Shown: piece after piece, positions 1-8,506 of the stretch
Numbering within the stretch: position 1 is the stretch's first letter
How the letters are laid out: the number at the start of each line of letters is the position of its first letter
NCBI GenBank assembly: GCA_903893625.1
Contig: CAITND010000089.1
Location: forward strand, 1-37,148
Reading direction: 5' to 3'
Source: an uncultured Oscillatoriales cyanobacterium
GTDB taxonomy: Bacteria; Cyanobacteriota; Cyanobacteriia; Cyanobacteriales; Microcoleaceae
DNA length: 37,148 bases
Notes under the pieces: model-generated
The model's database searches: none
What the model saw: only the letters and a program-made list of their open reading frames with translations
Told to the model about the DNA's origin: nothing
Made by a program: the position numbers and the translations under genes

Positions 1-16
1 AGAGTGTTAAAACACA

Positions 17-53
17 AAAGCCTGCTTCCGATTTATCACTGGAAGCAGGCTTT
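17..53 (-). terminator. Rho-independent terminator of the first 5S rRNA gene
   Basis: Thirteen-base-pair perfect stem (41-53 with 17-29) around an 11-nt loop, directly downstream of the minus-strand 5S gene. Read on the minus strand the stem ends in a short T run. The loop is identical to that of the terminator of the second 5S copy, while the stem sequence differs in both arms. Confidence 0.85.
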
Positions 54-65
54 AGTTTGATATTA

Positions 66-183
66 ACCTGGCACCGAGCTATTTTCCCAGGCGGCTACCC
101 GCCAAGTATCTTCGCCGTATCAGCGTTTCACAGCCGAGTCCGAGATGGATCGGAGTGGTTCCACTGAGCCATAGGCACCAGGA
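66..183 (-). rRNA. rrf: 5S ribosomal RNA (copy 1, solitary)
   Basis: A 118-nt sequence with the usual cyanobacterial 5S layout: a 5' TCCTGG pairing with a 3' CCAGGT to close helix I, and the conserved GGAACCACTC and GGGTAGCCG blocks. It matches the copy at 8381-8498 with a single difference (C at 140 on the plus strand, which is G in the gene, where the other copy has A). There is no 23S gene upstream. The gene has its own promoter at 261-289 and its own terminator, so it is transcribed as a single-gene unit. Confidence 0.95.
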
Positions 184-260
184 AAGCTTTATAAACTTTT
201 CGGTGATTGTTGAGGATTTAGCGGTTTTGCAGTTCGCTTGTCTTCCTCTCACAATTCACT

Positions 261-289
261 AATGTACTCCCTTTCTCTGGGAATGTCAA
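261..289 (-). promoter_or_regulatory. Promoter of 5S rRNA copy 1
   Basis: On the minus strand TTGACA (284-289) is followed after exactly 17 nt by TACATT (261-266), a good sigma-70/SigA-type promoter. The transcribed leader to the 5S start would be about 70 nt. The same promoter layout precedes the second 5S copy. Confidence 0.8.
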
Positions 290-363
290 CCCCTTTTTCA
301 AAAGATTTTTTTTGATCCTCTGATCCGGCTTGGGGTGGGAGTTTGGCAGTTCAAGCGGGTCAA

Positions 364-429
364 AGAAACCGGGTTTCTGTATCAAGTTTAGTTTTCCTAC
401 CCCAGATTATGACGAGAAACCCGGTTTCT
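364..429. repeat. Paired GAAACCGGGTTTC palindromic elements
   Basis: Two 15-bp near-palindromes, AGAAACCGGGTTTCT at 364-378 and its reverse complement AGAAACCCGGTTTCT at 415-429, separated by 36 bp. The same pair with almost the same spacing recurs at 33630-33693, so this is an interspersed repeat family and not a chance palindrome. Confidence 0.8.
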
Positions 430-481
430 GGGGCTAAAATACAATTTATTAGAATAATATTCTTATGCAGGAGATTTAATC

Positions 482-1009
482 ATGCCAATTGATTTACCTT
501 GGGCTTTAGCGTTTGTGATTATTGCAGGACTGATTCCTGCATTAAAAACGATTCCCAATGCTCCTGTTTCTTCCTCAAATTCATCCCAAAATTCTCCGTC
601 TGTGATCCTCTCTCAAAATTCAGGATTGACAGTCAGTGATGTTAAATTAGTGCGATTTGGAGAAGGAACAGTGATTCGCTATTCGATTCAGGGAAAAGTT
701 AAAAATAATAGCACAATAACGATGCGATCGCTGAAAGTTAATTATCGAGAATATCAGCAACAAAATGATCAATTAGTGGAATTAGAAGCAGGTGAAGCAA
801 CGGTTAATCCAACGGAACTAAAACCCGGAGAAACAGGGATATTTGGTCGAGTGGTTAATAGTCCATTGGAAGTCATACTCATTGAAAGTTTAGTTTCTCC
901 TGAACAGGGAGAAATTCCCGTTAATCAATGCTATGCGAATAATTTACAACGACGAGAACTGTGTCGTAGACAGTTGAATCCTCAAGCGGTTTATCCTTTA
1001 TTAACGTGA
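482..1009 (+). CDS. Hypothetical membrane-anchored or exported FxLYD-like protein
   Basis: 175 aa. Residues 5-21 are hydrophobic (LPWALAFVIIAGLIPAL) and would act as an uncleaved signal anchor. A Ser/Asn/Pro-rich linker of about 25 residues follows, then a beta-rich domain at about 50-140. The phrase GKVKNNS followed by PGETGIF resembles FxLYD-type immunoglobulin-like domains, which are usually extracytoplasmic and of unknown role. Four Cys sit near the C terminus or are scattered, with two in the last 30 residues. The ATG at 482 has an AGGAG ribosome-binding site at 469-473. The gene stands alone between the 5S promoter region and a convergent acyltransferase gene. The domain assignment is tentative; no enzymatic motif is visible. 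Confidence 0.7.
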   Translation: MPIDLPWALAFVIIAGLIPALKTIPNAPVSSSNSSQNSPSVILSQNSGLTVSDVKLVRFGEGTVIRYSIQGKVKNNSTITMRSLKVNYREYQQQNDQLVELEAGEATVNPTELKPGETGIFGRVVNSPLEVILIESLVSPEQGEIPVNQCYANNLQRRELCRRQLNPQAVYPLLT

Positions 1010-1056
1010 GTTCAATTGAGCTTATAAAAACTAATTTTCTTCAACAAACCCAGTTT

Positions 1057-2229
1057 CTATTGACTAAAGGGTAAATCCTGATTAATATAATCAATTTCCT
1101 GTTGTGACCTATCGTTAATTCTGCCAATATAAGATTGCAAAATTTTAGATAAACGTTGATCATAGAATCGATGTAAACTATAATTCGGGGTTGCTGGAAA
1201 ACCTCGACGTTTTTTATGTTGCCCTCCTGCACCCGGATCAAAAATAGAAATTCCGTTATTAATTGCCCATTCTATGGGAGAATAATAACAAGCATCAAAA
1301 TGTAAACAATCAATATCTTGAACACTTCCCCAATAACGACCATATAAACGATCGCCTTTCGTTAAACAAAAGGACATTCCCACAGGTTGATGTTGATTGG
1401 TATGATCAAAAGCGGCGACAAATACCACCCGATGCCGATAATTATGATGCAATTGTTCAAAAAAATTGCGAGTTAAATATTTACTGCCCCACCAACCAAA
1501 CTTATCACAAGTATTAGCATAAAAGTGATACATTTGCGAAAAAAATGGTTTAGGAATTTCATCTCCGGTTTGGGTTTGGAGTTGTAATCCCGCTTGATTG
1601 ACTGCTTTGCGTTCCCGTTTAATATTCCGGCGTTGATTAGCATTAAAACCCTTTAAATAATCATCAAAGCTTTGATATCCTTGATTTTGCCAAATATAAC
1701 TATGGTGTAACCAAGAAGCAAAACCCAACTTTTCTAACCTCGGTTTCCACTCTGGATCAACATAGAGAAAATTACAGCTAGAAATTTTATTCTCAATGCA
1801 AAATTGATCAATTGAATGCACCATTAAACCCGTAATTTCTGCTTCATCTTCTCCCGGTGCAATCAAAAATCGATAGCCTTCGGCGGGAGTAAAGGGCGAC
1901 ATTCCTAATAGTTTGGGATAATATTCAATTCCTAATTGATGGGCAACATCGGCCCATTGATTATCAAACACAAATTCCCCTCGACTATGCCCTTTAAGAT
2001 ATAAAGGTGCAATTCCCACTAACTGTTGATCTCGCCATACCGTTAAATGATGGGGTAACCAACCCGTGCGTCCAGTGGCACTTCCTGATGATTCAATATT
2101 ATGCAACCAATCCCACTCAAAAAAGGGTGTGATTAACGGCTGTGCAAGGGCATCCCACGCCGTCTGAGGGACTTCGGCAACCGTATTAATCCAACGGGTA
2201 GAATAAGAGGATGTTAAGGGTTTCACCAT
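1057..2229 (-). CDS. FemAB-like GNAT N-acyltransferase (COG3146/DUF482 family)
   Basis: 390 aa, the usual length for this family of predicted N-acyltransferases related to peptidoglycan bridge (FemAB) and GNAT enzymes. Hallmarks seen are the opening WNTVAEVPQTAWD-like segment, the NQRRNIKRERK basic stretch at about 195-205, LTKGDRLYGRYWGS, and the C-terminal block HFDACYYSPIEWAI followed by FDPGAGGQHKKRRGF, which is diagnostic. The natural substrate is not established for the family. It starts with ATG at 2229 and lies 45 bp downstream of the RibD-C gene on the same strand, so the two may be cotranscribed. No oddities are seen. Confidence 0.88.
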   Translation of the reverse strand: MVKPLTSSYSTRWINTVAEVPQTAWDALAQPLITPFFEWDWLHNIESSGSATGRTGWLPHHLTVWRDQQLVGIAPLYLKGHSRGEFVFDNQWADVAHQLGIEYYPKLLGMSPFTPAEGYRFLIAPGEDEAEITGLMVHSIDQFCIENKISSCNFLYVDPEWKPRLEKLGFASWLHHSYIWQNQGYQSFDDYLKGFNANQRRNIKRERKAVNQAGLQLQTQTGDEIPKPFFSQMYHFYANTCDKFGWWGSKYLTRNFFEQLHHNYRHRVVFVAAFDHTNQHQPVGMSFCLTKGDRLYGRYWGSVQDIDCLHFDACYYSPIEWAINNGISIFDPGAGGQHKKRRGFPATPNYSLHRFYDQRLSKILQSYIGRINDRSQQEIDYINQDLPFSQ

Positions 2230-2274
2230 GTTGTCTCAAAAATGATTAGGGACGCATTCTTCCTGTAGGGTAGT

Positions 2275-2967
2275 TTAACTCAATTGATAATGTAAAAACA
2301 CTTCCTGTCCAACAGTTTTAACTTCTAACAATTTTAAACGAGGGGCAACAGAGGATAAAAATCCTTCTCCATCGGCGGGAGTTGGGGAATTTATACCTGC
2401 TAAAATTAACGGACAAATTGTTAACCGTAATTCATCAATTAAATTCTGTTTTAATAAGGATGAAACTATTTGACCTCCTCCTAATATTCCTAACTTTTTT
2501 AATCCTAATTCTTGAAATTGTTCAAACGCTTTTATCCAGTCAATTTGATTATAACTATTTTCAGCAATGATAATTTTTTCAAAGCCTTCTGTTGTTTTTC
2601 CAACGTCTTGACCCCTAGTTGTTGTTAGTAACCAATGGGGAACAGGTTGTTGAAAAAAACGCAAATTTGGGTTAATTTTTCCTGACGCAGACACCACAAT
2701 TTGTACAGGTTGAGGTGGTTTTCCTTGTTGTTTTCGGGCTTGTAATAATTCGGGTTCGACAATTCTAACCGTTGTTTGATAGGCGTTTAAAGTTCCAGCA
2801 CCGAATAAAACCCCATCCATTTGTGCAACTTGTTGTTCTAAATGCAGTTTATCTTGTTCAGAACCAAAACGAGCGGGCGATCGCAATTCATCCGTAATTT
2901 TACCATCCGCACTCATCGCTAAAATCACGGTTGTATGGGGTCGGTTCACAACTTGTTGAGGATTCAT
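2275..2967 (-). CDS. RibD C-terminal-domain reductase (dihydrofolate reductase fold)
   Basis: 230 aa. The N terminus PHTTVILAMSADGKITD and the block QMDGVLFGAGTLNAYQTTVR are typical of the RibD C-terminal domain (pyrimidine/diaminouracil reductase family, NADPH-dependent). LGILGGGQIVSSLLKQNLIDELRLTICPLILAG is the C-terminal signature. The deaminase half of RibD is absent, so this is a stand-alone reductase. It could supply the 5-amino-6-ribosylamino-uracil reductase step of riboflavin synthesis, or act on a different pteridine or pyrimidine. The ATG at 2967 is followed by MNPQQVV. The acyltransferase gene follows 45 bp downstream on the same strand. The family is clear; the exact substrate is inferred. 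Confidence 0.85.
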   Translation of the reverse strand: MNPQQVVNRPHTTVILAMSADGKITDELRSPARFGSEQDKLHLEQQVAQMDGVLFGAGTLNAYQTTVRIVEPELLQARKQQGKPPQPVQIVVSASGKINPNLRFFQQPVPHWLLTTTRGQDVGKTTEGFEKIIIAENSYNQIDWIKAFEQFQELGLKKLGILGGGQIVSSLLKQNLIDELRLTICPLILAGINSPTPADGEGFLSSVAPRLKLLEVKTVGQEVFLHYQLS

Positions 2968-3408
2968 AAACTATAGCAATCCTACGCTAAAAAATGATTC
3001 AACCTTTGGCTCGAAGATCACCCCACTGCTTTAGAGTTTTTACCTAGACAAGCAATTCCTGTCCAGAACCTCATAACCCTAGTTTTCAAGGTGTGCTGTC
3101 TTCCGACGACTGGGTTTTGATTAAAGACAGGTTGATTACCCTAAACTGTCTGATCCAGATGCTAACACAGAAATAAAAAGTTGCCCTTCTAGGGCAAGAC
3201 TTTGTAAAGTTATGTAAATAATATCGGAATAACGAAATTTTAAGTTTAAATTAGAATTAATTTGACTTTGAGGGTTTTAAACTATGAATTAGACTGTAAA
3301 AAATCTTTTTAAGTTTTTTAGCTATTCCTTTAACTTTAGGATTAATTATGTTAACTAAGAAATGAAAAGATTCAGGCACAGAATATAAATCCATCAGGAA
3401 AGTTTATA
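2968..3408. other. Gene-free stretch with inverted repeats
   Basis: No convincing ORF is seen. There is a perfect 7-bp hairpin TTGCCCT-TCT-AGGGCAA at 3181-3197, which on the minus strand is followed by CTTTTTATTT and would work as a terminator there. CCTGTC at 3058-3063 can pair with GACAGG at 3126-3131, and the same GACAG can instead pair with CTGTCT at 3146-3151, giving two mutually exclusive folds. The last 25 nt may hold the guide portion of the IscB omega-RNA. No known riboswitch or RNA family is recognised. Confidence 0.4.
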
Positions 3409-3660
3409 GTCAACCACCCACCACTATATCGGTACTCCGATTAGTGGGGGCTTGAAATACAGCCTGAGTTGACCAGACTAAGTACCTTGGGTACTACGTT
3501 AGAAGCAAGCGTTAAAGTTCTTACCTACGGATGCGTAGCTAGTCTGTAGCTCTAAAACCCAAAAGTTAAACAGGTGATTAGGGTTAAGCCAGTGCTTTTG
3601 GGATGATACCGACTTCTAACATTGTCGAAGCTAACTTCACCCTAGAAATAGGAGAGGCAG
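3409..3660 (+). ncRNA. Candidate omega-RNA scaffold of IscB
   Basis: Dense nested base pairing directly upstream of iscB, as known for IscB guide RNAs. An outer helix GTCAAC 3409-3414 / GTTGAC 3468-3473 encloses a long hairpin (CCACTA plus ATCGG, 3421-3432, with CCGAT plus TAGTGG, 3437-3447) and a GGCT/AGCC hairpin (3449-3464). Then CAGACTA 3474-3480 pairs with TAGTCTG 3540-3546 and encloses AGTACC/GGTACT (3481-3495) and CTACG/CGTAG (3525-3538). CCCAAAAG 3558-3565 pairs with CTTTTGGG 3595-3602. AACCC 3556-3560 could also pair with GGGTT 3581-3585 as a pseudoknot. The 3' end near the iscB ribosome-binding site is inferred from known omega-RNAs; the guide would lie just 5' of 3409. Confidence 0.78.
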
Positions 3661-3662
3661 AA

Positions 3663-4937
3663 ATGTCAAATTACACATTAGTAATTGATGCCAACAATCA
3701 ACCATTAAGTCCCTGTCACCCCTCGGTAGCCAGAAAACTTTTAGCAAGCAAAAAAGCTGCGGTTTATAGGAGGTATCCCTTCACGATCATCTTAAATAAA
3801 ACAGTTGAAAATCCTCAGATTGAACCCATAGAACTGAAGTTAGATCCCGGTTCTAAAACCACAGGAGTAGCGTTAGTTCAGGGCAATAAAGTCCTCTGGG
3901 GTGCAGAATTAACTCATAGAGGACAGGCAATTAAAATGTCTTTAGAGTCCCGCCGTTCATTCCGCCGTTCTCGGAGAAATCGCCATACTCGCTATCGTCA
4001 GGCTCGATTTCTAAATCGCACACGCCAATCGAGTTTGTTGGCACCTTCCTTGCAACATCGGGTAGAAACAACCCTAACTTGGGTGAATAAATTGCTCCGA
4101 CTCGCTCCCATTAGTTCAATTGTTCAAGAGTTAGTAAGGTTTGACTTACAACAACTTGAGAATCCTGAAATCTCAGGCGTTGAATATCACGAAGGGGAAT
4201 TAGCAGAGTATGAAGTTCGGGAATATTTACTGAATAAATGGGATAGAAAATGTGCTTATTGTGGTATTGAAAATGTACCTTTACAAATAGATCATATTCA
4301 TTCCAAAGCCAAAGGAGGTTCTAATCGAATCAGCAATTTATGTTTAGCTTGTGAGCAGTGTAACATCAAGAAAGGAACTCAAAGTATTGAGCAATTCTTA
4401 GCGAAGAAATCGGACATTTTAAAACGCATTTTTTCTCAAGCCAAACGCCCACTTAAAGATGCGGCAACCGTCAATTCAACTCGCTGGGAATTGTTTAACC
4501 GACTTCAGGAAACTGGCTTACCTGTTGCTACTGGCAGTGGCGGTTTAACTAAGTTCAACCGCACTCGATTAAATCTGCCTAAAGCTCACTGGCTTGATGC
4601 GGCTTGTGTTGGTCTGGTTGAATCTCTGAAAGTTCTAACCAGCAAACCGTTATTAATTAAAGCTACTGGACATGGAACTCGCCAAATGTGTCGCCCTGAC
4701 AAGTTTGGATTCCCATCTCGTTATGTTCCCAGACTTAAATTTGTCAACGGTTTTCAGACGGGTGACATCGTGAAAGCGATAGTTACCTCTGGAAAAAAGA
4801 TTGGCATATATGTTGGTCGCGTCACAGTTAGATCAAGTGGTTCATTTAATATTTACACATCAGAATTAGTGTCGGGGATTAGTTACAAATATTGTTCAGT
4901 TATTCACAGAAAGGATGGTTATTCTTATGCAACATAA
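3663..4937 (+). CDS. iscB: IscB RNA-guided endonuclease (RuvC-HNH)
   Basis: 424 aa from ATG 3663, which has AGGAGAG at about 3649-3655; the in-frame ATG at 3603 falls at the end of the candidate omega-RNA and is unlikely. Domain order is that of IscB. A PLMP domain comes first (1-56, with QPLSPC). RuvC-I is LDPGSKTTGVA with D61. An arginine-rich bridge helix spans 97-120. RuvC-II is QELVRFD with E156. The HNH domain (194-240) has the zinc pairs C197/C200 and C230/C233 and the IDH motif with H211. RuvC-III is HWLDAA with H309 and D312. A C-terminal target-adjacent-motif-recognition region follows (335-400, GHGTRQMC...). All catalytic residues are present, so the enzyme looks active. IscB is the ancestor-like relative of Cas9 and cuts DNA matched by an omega-RNA guide. 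It converges on valS. No tnpA or CRISPR array is nearby. Confidence 0.95.
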   Translation: MSNYTLVIDANNQPLSPCHPSVARKLLASKKAAVYRRYPFTIILNKTVENPQIEPIELKLDPGSKTTGVALVQGNKVLWGAELTHRGQAIKMSLESRRSFRRSRRNRHTRYRQARFLNRTRQSSLLAPSLQHRVETTLTWVNKLLRLAPISSIVQELVRFDLQQLENPEISGVEYHEGELAEYEVREYLLNKWDRKCAYCGIENVPLQIDHIHSKAKGGSNRISNLCLACEQCNIKKGTQSIEQFLAKKSDILKRIFSQAKRPLKDAATVNSTRWELFNRLQETGLPVATGSGGLTKFNRTRLNLPKAHWLDAACVGLVESLKVLTSKPLLIKATGHGTRQMCRPDKFGFPSRYVPRLKFVNGFQTGDIVKAIVTSGKKIGIYVGRVTVRSSGSFNIYTSELVSGISYKYCSVIHRKDGYSYAT

Positions 4938-4938
4938 A

Positions 4939-4974
4939 CCCTACCCCCCGTTAGAAATAATTTCGGGGGTTAGG
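4939..4974. other. Hairpin at the iscB 3' end (right-end hairpin or bidirectional terminator)
   Basis: The arm at 4940-4950 (CCTACCCCCCG) pairs with 4964-4974 (CGGGGGTTAGG) with one mismatch and a 13-nt AT-rich loop. It starts two bases after the iscB stop and lies between the convergent iscB and valS genes. There is no good T run on either side, which favours the subterminal hairpin of an IS200/IS605-like right end over a classical terminator. Confidence 0.55.
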
Positions 4975-5005
4975 TCTTAGAATTTAGAAGACAGATGATC
5001 TAAAT

Positions 5006-8000
5006 TTATTCAGAAAATTGACTTAACCGTTCTCGAATAATTTCTGCCTGTTTTTCAGCTTCTGCTAAATTATTGCGGGTATTTTCCACAACTTCCGGTT
5101 CCGCACGGTTAACGAAATTCGGGTTATTCAAATTGCGTTGAAACCCTTGAATTTCCTTTTCTACCTTTGTCAATTTTTTCTGCAATTTCGTTTGGAATGC
5201 TACCAAATCTACCACACCCGCTAACGGCATTAACACCTGAACTGTTCCTACAACTCCCGCAATACTTTGACCTTCATTTCCAGTTAATTGTTCTGTAATG
5301 GTTAAGGCTTCGACTTTGCCTAACTCTTGAATATAAGCTTGTCCTTGCTTCAAGATTTGTTGTTCTTTGGTGCTTTCGGTTTGCAGAATTGCATTCACTT
5401 TCATTTTGGGTTTAATATCCGCTTCAGCGCGTAAATTTCTGACGGTACGAATCGCCCCAATAATTAACTCAAAATCCGCCTCTAATTTAGGATCAATAAT
5501 CCCGGTAATTTCACTAGCTTGCTCTTGACAAATTGCAGAATAAATGTTAGAATTCTCCAAGTTTTTATCTGCTTTTGCACTGCCGATAAATTCCGTTTTA
5601 AACTCTTGTAAAATCTTCCCAAGTTCTTCTCGTTGGGATGCTTTAAACAAATAGCGATACACAAACCAACCCGAATATCCCATCCCAATCAATTCAAAAA
5701 TATTGGGTAGTAATGGAATTTCATTAATAGCGTTCAATGCAGCCACAAAACATTTAACTGTTAAAAAGGCAATGAAAAACAGCCCTGTCAGAATTAGAGG
5801 TTTTTGATATTGTTTAAAGAAACCTCCTAAAACTTCCGGTAATTCAAACAAAATTCTAACGGATTGACCGACAATTGAATCAGGATCATTAACAAATTTT
5901 CCTAACCGTTGCACTTCTAATACATTATCTTCCACCACAACCGGATAGGATTGTAATGCTAAACAATCTTCTTCGACCGTTTGCGTTAAACTATGCCAAA
6001 TTTCTTCCGTAATATGGGGCATAAAGGGATGGAGAAGTTTTAAAATCCCTTCTAAAATATAGGCTAAGGTTTGTTGAGCAACGTGACGAGAATCAGTATT
6101 TTCTCCTTGTAAACGGGGTTTGACTAATTCAATATACCAATCACAAAAATCCCCCCAAATAAACTCATAAATGCCTTTTGCTGCTTCACCAATGCCGTAA
6201 TTATCCATATCCTCACGGGTTTGTTTTACGGTTTGGTTAAAGCGAGATAAAATCCATTTATCACTCAGTTCTAACTGATTAATATTAGGTTCTCCTAACT
6301 GTTTGGGAGATTTCCCGTCTAAATTCATCATCACAAACCGAGAGGCATTCCAGAGTTTATTGGCAAAATTTCGAGAGGCTTCAACAGATGCAGATTCGTC
6401 GGTTTCTCGATTATATTCTAAGCGAATATCCTGCCCTGCGCCGATGACTTCTTTCATTAACGTAAACCGCACGGCATCAGTTCCGTATTTATCAATTAGT
6501 AATAACGGATCAATCCCGTTTCCGGCGGATTTTGACATTTTCTTGCCATTTTCATCCCGAATTAACCCGTGAATATATACGGTTTTAAAGGGCATTTTAT
6601 CGGTAAAATATGCTCCCATCATCGTCATCCGGGCAACCCAGAAAAAGATAATATCAAACCCCGTTGATAGGGTACTGGTAGGATAATATTTGCTTAAATC
6701 TAAAGTTTGTTCCGGCCATCCCAAGGTCGAAAACGGCCATAAACCCGAAGAAAACCAAGTATCCAAAACATCAGGATCTTGTTCTAAAATTACTGTTTCT
6801 CCGAATTTGGCGATCGCTTTTTCCTGAGCTTCCGCTTCATTTCTGCCAACAACAAACGGCGTGTTATCGGTAATTTTACCGCCTGTTTCACTAATAGCAT
6901 ACCAAGCGGGAATTTGATGCCCCCACCACAATTGTCGAGAAATACACCAATCATCTAATTTGACTAACCAATCTCGATAAACCTTATTCCAACGTTCAGG
7001 AACAAAGACAGGAGAATCCTGATTATCTAAACAATCTAAGGCTTTATCCGCTAGGGGCCGAATCTTAACAAACCATTGCGTTGATAATAGCGGTTCTACG
7101 GGAACTTTACCGCGATCGCTATAGGGAACCGTATGTTTATAGTCTTCAACTTTAACTAAAAATCCCTGATCTTTGAGGCGTTGAACTACATTTTTTCGCG
7201 CTACAAATCGATCCTGTCCCACGAATAGCCCTGCATTTTCATTCAGAGATCCATCCTGATTCATAATATTAATCATCGGCAGGTGATGGCGATGACCCAT
7301 TTGAAAATCATTCGGATCATGAGCCGGAGTTACCTTAACACAACCCGTGCCAAAATTCGGATCAACAAAATCATCGCCAATAATCGGAATTTCCCGTTTA
7401 ATAATCGGTAAAATTACTGTTTTTCCGATTAAATCTTTATAGCGAATATCATTAGGATTAACCGCCACGGCCGTATCCCCTAACATTGTTTCTGGTCGAG
7501 TCGTTGCTACTTCTACATAACCCGTGCCATCAGTTAAAGGATAGCGAAAATGCCACAAATTGCCATTAACTTCTTTATTTTCAACTTCTAAATCCGATAC
7601 CGCCGATTGACTAGCTGGACACCAGTTAACCAGATATTTTCCCCGATAAATTAACCCATCTTCATATAATCTAATAAAGGCTTCTAATACCGCTTTTGAT
7701 AATCCTTCATCCAGGGTAAATCGTTCCCGCGTCCAGTCACAAGAAACCCCCAACCGTCGCAACTGATTAACAATTGTTCCCCCTGATTTTTCTTTCCATT
7801 CCCAAGCGCGTTCTAAAAATTTTTCTCGTCCTAAATCGTAGCGAGTTTTGCCTTCTGCTTTGAGTTGTTGTTCTAAAATCGTTTGCACTGCAATACTGGC
7901 GTGATCCATCCCCGGCAAATACAAAGCGTTGTCACCCTTCATGCGATGATACCGAATCAGAGCATCAATCAAGGAGTTATTAAAGGCATGACCGATATGC

Positions 8001-8164
8001 AGACTCCCCGTAACGTTGGGAGGGGGAATCATAATACAATAGGGTTCCCCATGTTGGTTGGGGTCAGCTTTAAACACCTGATGAGCTTCCCAATACTGTT
8101 GCCATTTGGCTTCGGTACTGAAGGGTTCGTATTTTGTGGCTTGGGTTGGGGTCGTTGCAGTCAT
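5006..8164 (-). CDS. valS: Valyl-tRNA synthetase with CAAD membrane domain
   Basis: 1052 aa. This class I synthetase charges tRNA-Val. HIGH is at 56-59 (SLHIGHA) and KMSKS at 542-546. The editing domain lies between them ([10 protein letters not shown] at 221-230, [15 protein letters not shown] at 272-286). The anticodon-binding region runs to about 740, and a C-terminal coiled-coil arm spans about 985-1050. Between the last two sits an insertion of about 105 residues (761-865) with two hydrophobic segments (788-812 and about 819-840). This is the CAAD domain, known in cyanobacteria to tether aminoacyl-tRNA synthetases, including ValRS of Anabaena, to thylakoid membranes. ValRS without it is about 100 residues shorter. 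It starts with ATG 8164, 132 bp from the divergent 5S promoter. Confidence 0.97.
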   Translation of the reverse strand: MTATTPTQATKYEPFSTEAKWQQYWEAHQVFKADPNQHGEPYCIMIPPPNVTGSLHIGHAFNNSLIDALIRYHRMKGDNALYLPGMDHASIAVQTILEQQLKAEGKTRYDLGREKFLERAWEWKEKSGGTIVNQLRRLGVSCDWTRERFTLDEGLSKAVLEAFIRLYEDGLIYRGKYLVNWCPASQSAVSDLEVENKEVNGNLWHFRYPLTDGTGYVEVATTRPETMLGDTAVAVNPNDIRYKDLIGKTVILPIIKREIPIIGDDFVDPNFGTGCVKVTPAHDPNDFQMGHRHHLPMINIMNQDGSLNENAGLFVGQDRFVARKNVVQRLKDQGFLVKVEDYKHTVPYSDRGKVPVEPLLSTQWFVKIRPLADKALDCLDNQDSPVFVPERWNKVYRDWLVKLDDWCISRQLWWGHQIPAWYAISETGGKITDNTPFVVGRNEAEAQEKAIAKFGETVILEQDPDVLDTWFSSGLWPFSTLGWPEQTLDLSKYYPTSTLSTGFDIIFFWVARMTMMGAYFTDKMPFKTVYIHGLIRDENGKKMSKSAGNGIDPLLLIDKYGTDAVRFTLMKEVIGAGQDIRLEYNRETDESASVEASRNFANKLWNASRFVMMNLDGKSPKQLGEPNINQLELSDKWILSRFNQTVKQTREDMDNYGIGEAAKGIYEFIWGDFCDWYIELVKPRLQGENTDSRHVAQQTLAYILEGILKLLHPFMPHITEEIWHSLTQTVEEDCLALQSYPVVVEDNVLEVQRLGKFVNDPDSIVGQSVRILFELPEVLGGFFKQYQKPLILTGLFFIAFLTVKCFVAALNAINEIPLLPNIFELIGMGYSGWFVYRYLFKASQREELGKILQEFKTEFIGSAKADKNLENSNIYSAICQEQASEITGIIDPKLEADFELIIGAIRTVRNLRAEADIKPKMKVNAILQTESTKEQQILKQGQAYIQELGKVEALTITEQLTGNEGQSIAGVVGTVQVLMPLAGVVDLVAFQTKLQKKLTKVEKEIQGFQRNLNNPNFVNRAEPEVVENTRNNLAEAEKQAEIIRERLSQFSE

Positions 8165-8296
8165 GTTTCGACAAGTTGGGCAATTTTAGACGATCTTTTC
8201 TATTCTGCCATATTTGGGTTTAAGGGCTGCGCTTTAATCCTGGAAACGCTGAACAGTCTGGGTTTGAGCGATCTAAAAAAAAGTTTTAAAAAGGGG

Positions 8297-8325
8297 TTGA
8301 CATTCCCAAAAAAAGCGAGTATATT
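8297..8325 (+). promoter_or_regulatory. Promoter of 5S rRNA copy 2
   Basis: TTGACA at 8297-8302 and TATATT at 8320-8325 with an optimal 17-nt spacer. The bases before the -35 (AAAAAGGGG) and after it (TTCCCA) match the promoter of the other 5S copy, and the leader ends with the same 15 nt (AAGTTTATAAAGCTT) just before the gene. Confidence 0.85.
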
Positions 8326-8380
8326 AGTAAATTGTGAGAGGCAAGCAAACCTCGATATCAGGAACAAGTTTATAAAGCTT

Positions 8381-8498
8381 TCCTGGTGCCTATGGCTCAG
8401 TGGAACCACTCCGATCCATCTCGAACTCGGCTGTGAAACGCTGATACGGCGAAGATACTTGGCGGGTAGCCGCCTGGGAAAATAGCTCGGTGCCAGGT
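8381..8498 (+). rRNA. rrf: 5S ribosomal RNA (copy 2, solitary)
   Basis: 118 nt, identical to the copy at 66-183 except for one base (A at 8424). The closing helix TCCTGG/CCAGGT, the GGAACCACTCCGATCC loop and the GGGTAGCCGCC arm are present. It is not linked to 16S or 23S genes in this window and has its own promoter and a strong terminator. It is oriented opposite to copy 1, so the two form an inverted repeat around an 8.2-kb segment that includes valS and iscB. Confidence 0.96.
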
Positions 8499-8506
8499 TA
8501 ATAATC

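Larger units (their letters stand above)
3385..4980 (+). mobile_element. IscB-encoding IS200/IS605-type element lacking TnpA (approximate bounds)
   Basis: IscB genes normally sit in IS200/IS605-superfamily elements. The left end lies just upstream of the omega-RNA and the right end carries a subterminal hairpin. Here the structured RNA region starts near 3409, iscB is 3663-4937, and an imperfect hairpin lies at 4939-4974 just after the stop codon. No Y1 transposase gene is present, so the unit would need TnpA in trans or is immobile. The exact ends cannot be fixed from one sequence. No HIP1 octamer occurs in the whole element, in contrast to the flanking core genes. Confidence 0.6.

Noticed and set aside
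3181-3197. Hairpin considered as a CRISPR repeat or tRNA-like piece
   Set aside because: Only one copy exists and there is no array or cloverleaf.
3603-3662. Upstream ATG extending IscB by 20 residues
   Set aside because: The extra sequence overlaps the candidate omega-RNA, matches no IscB N terminus, and the ATG at 3663 has a better ribosome-binding site.
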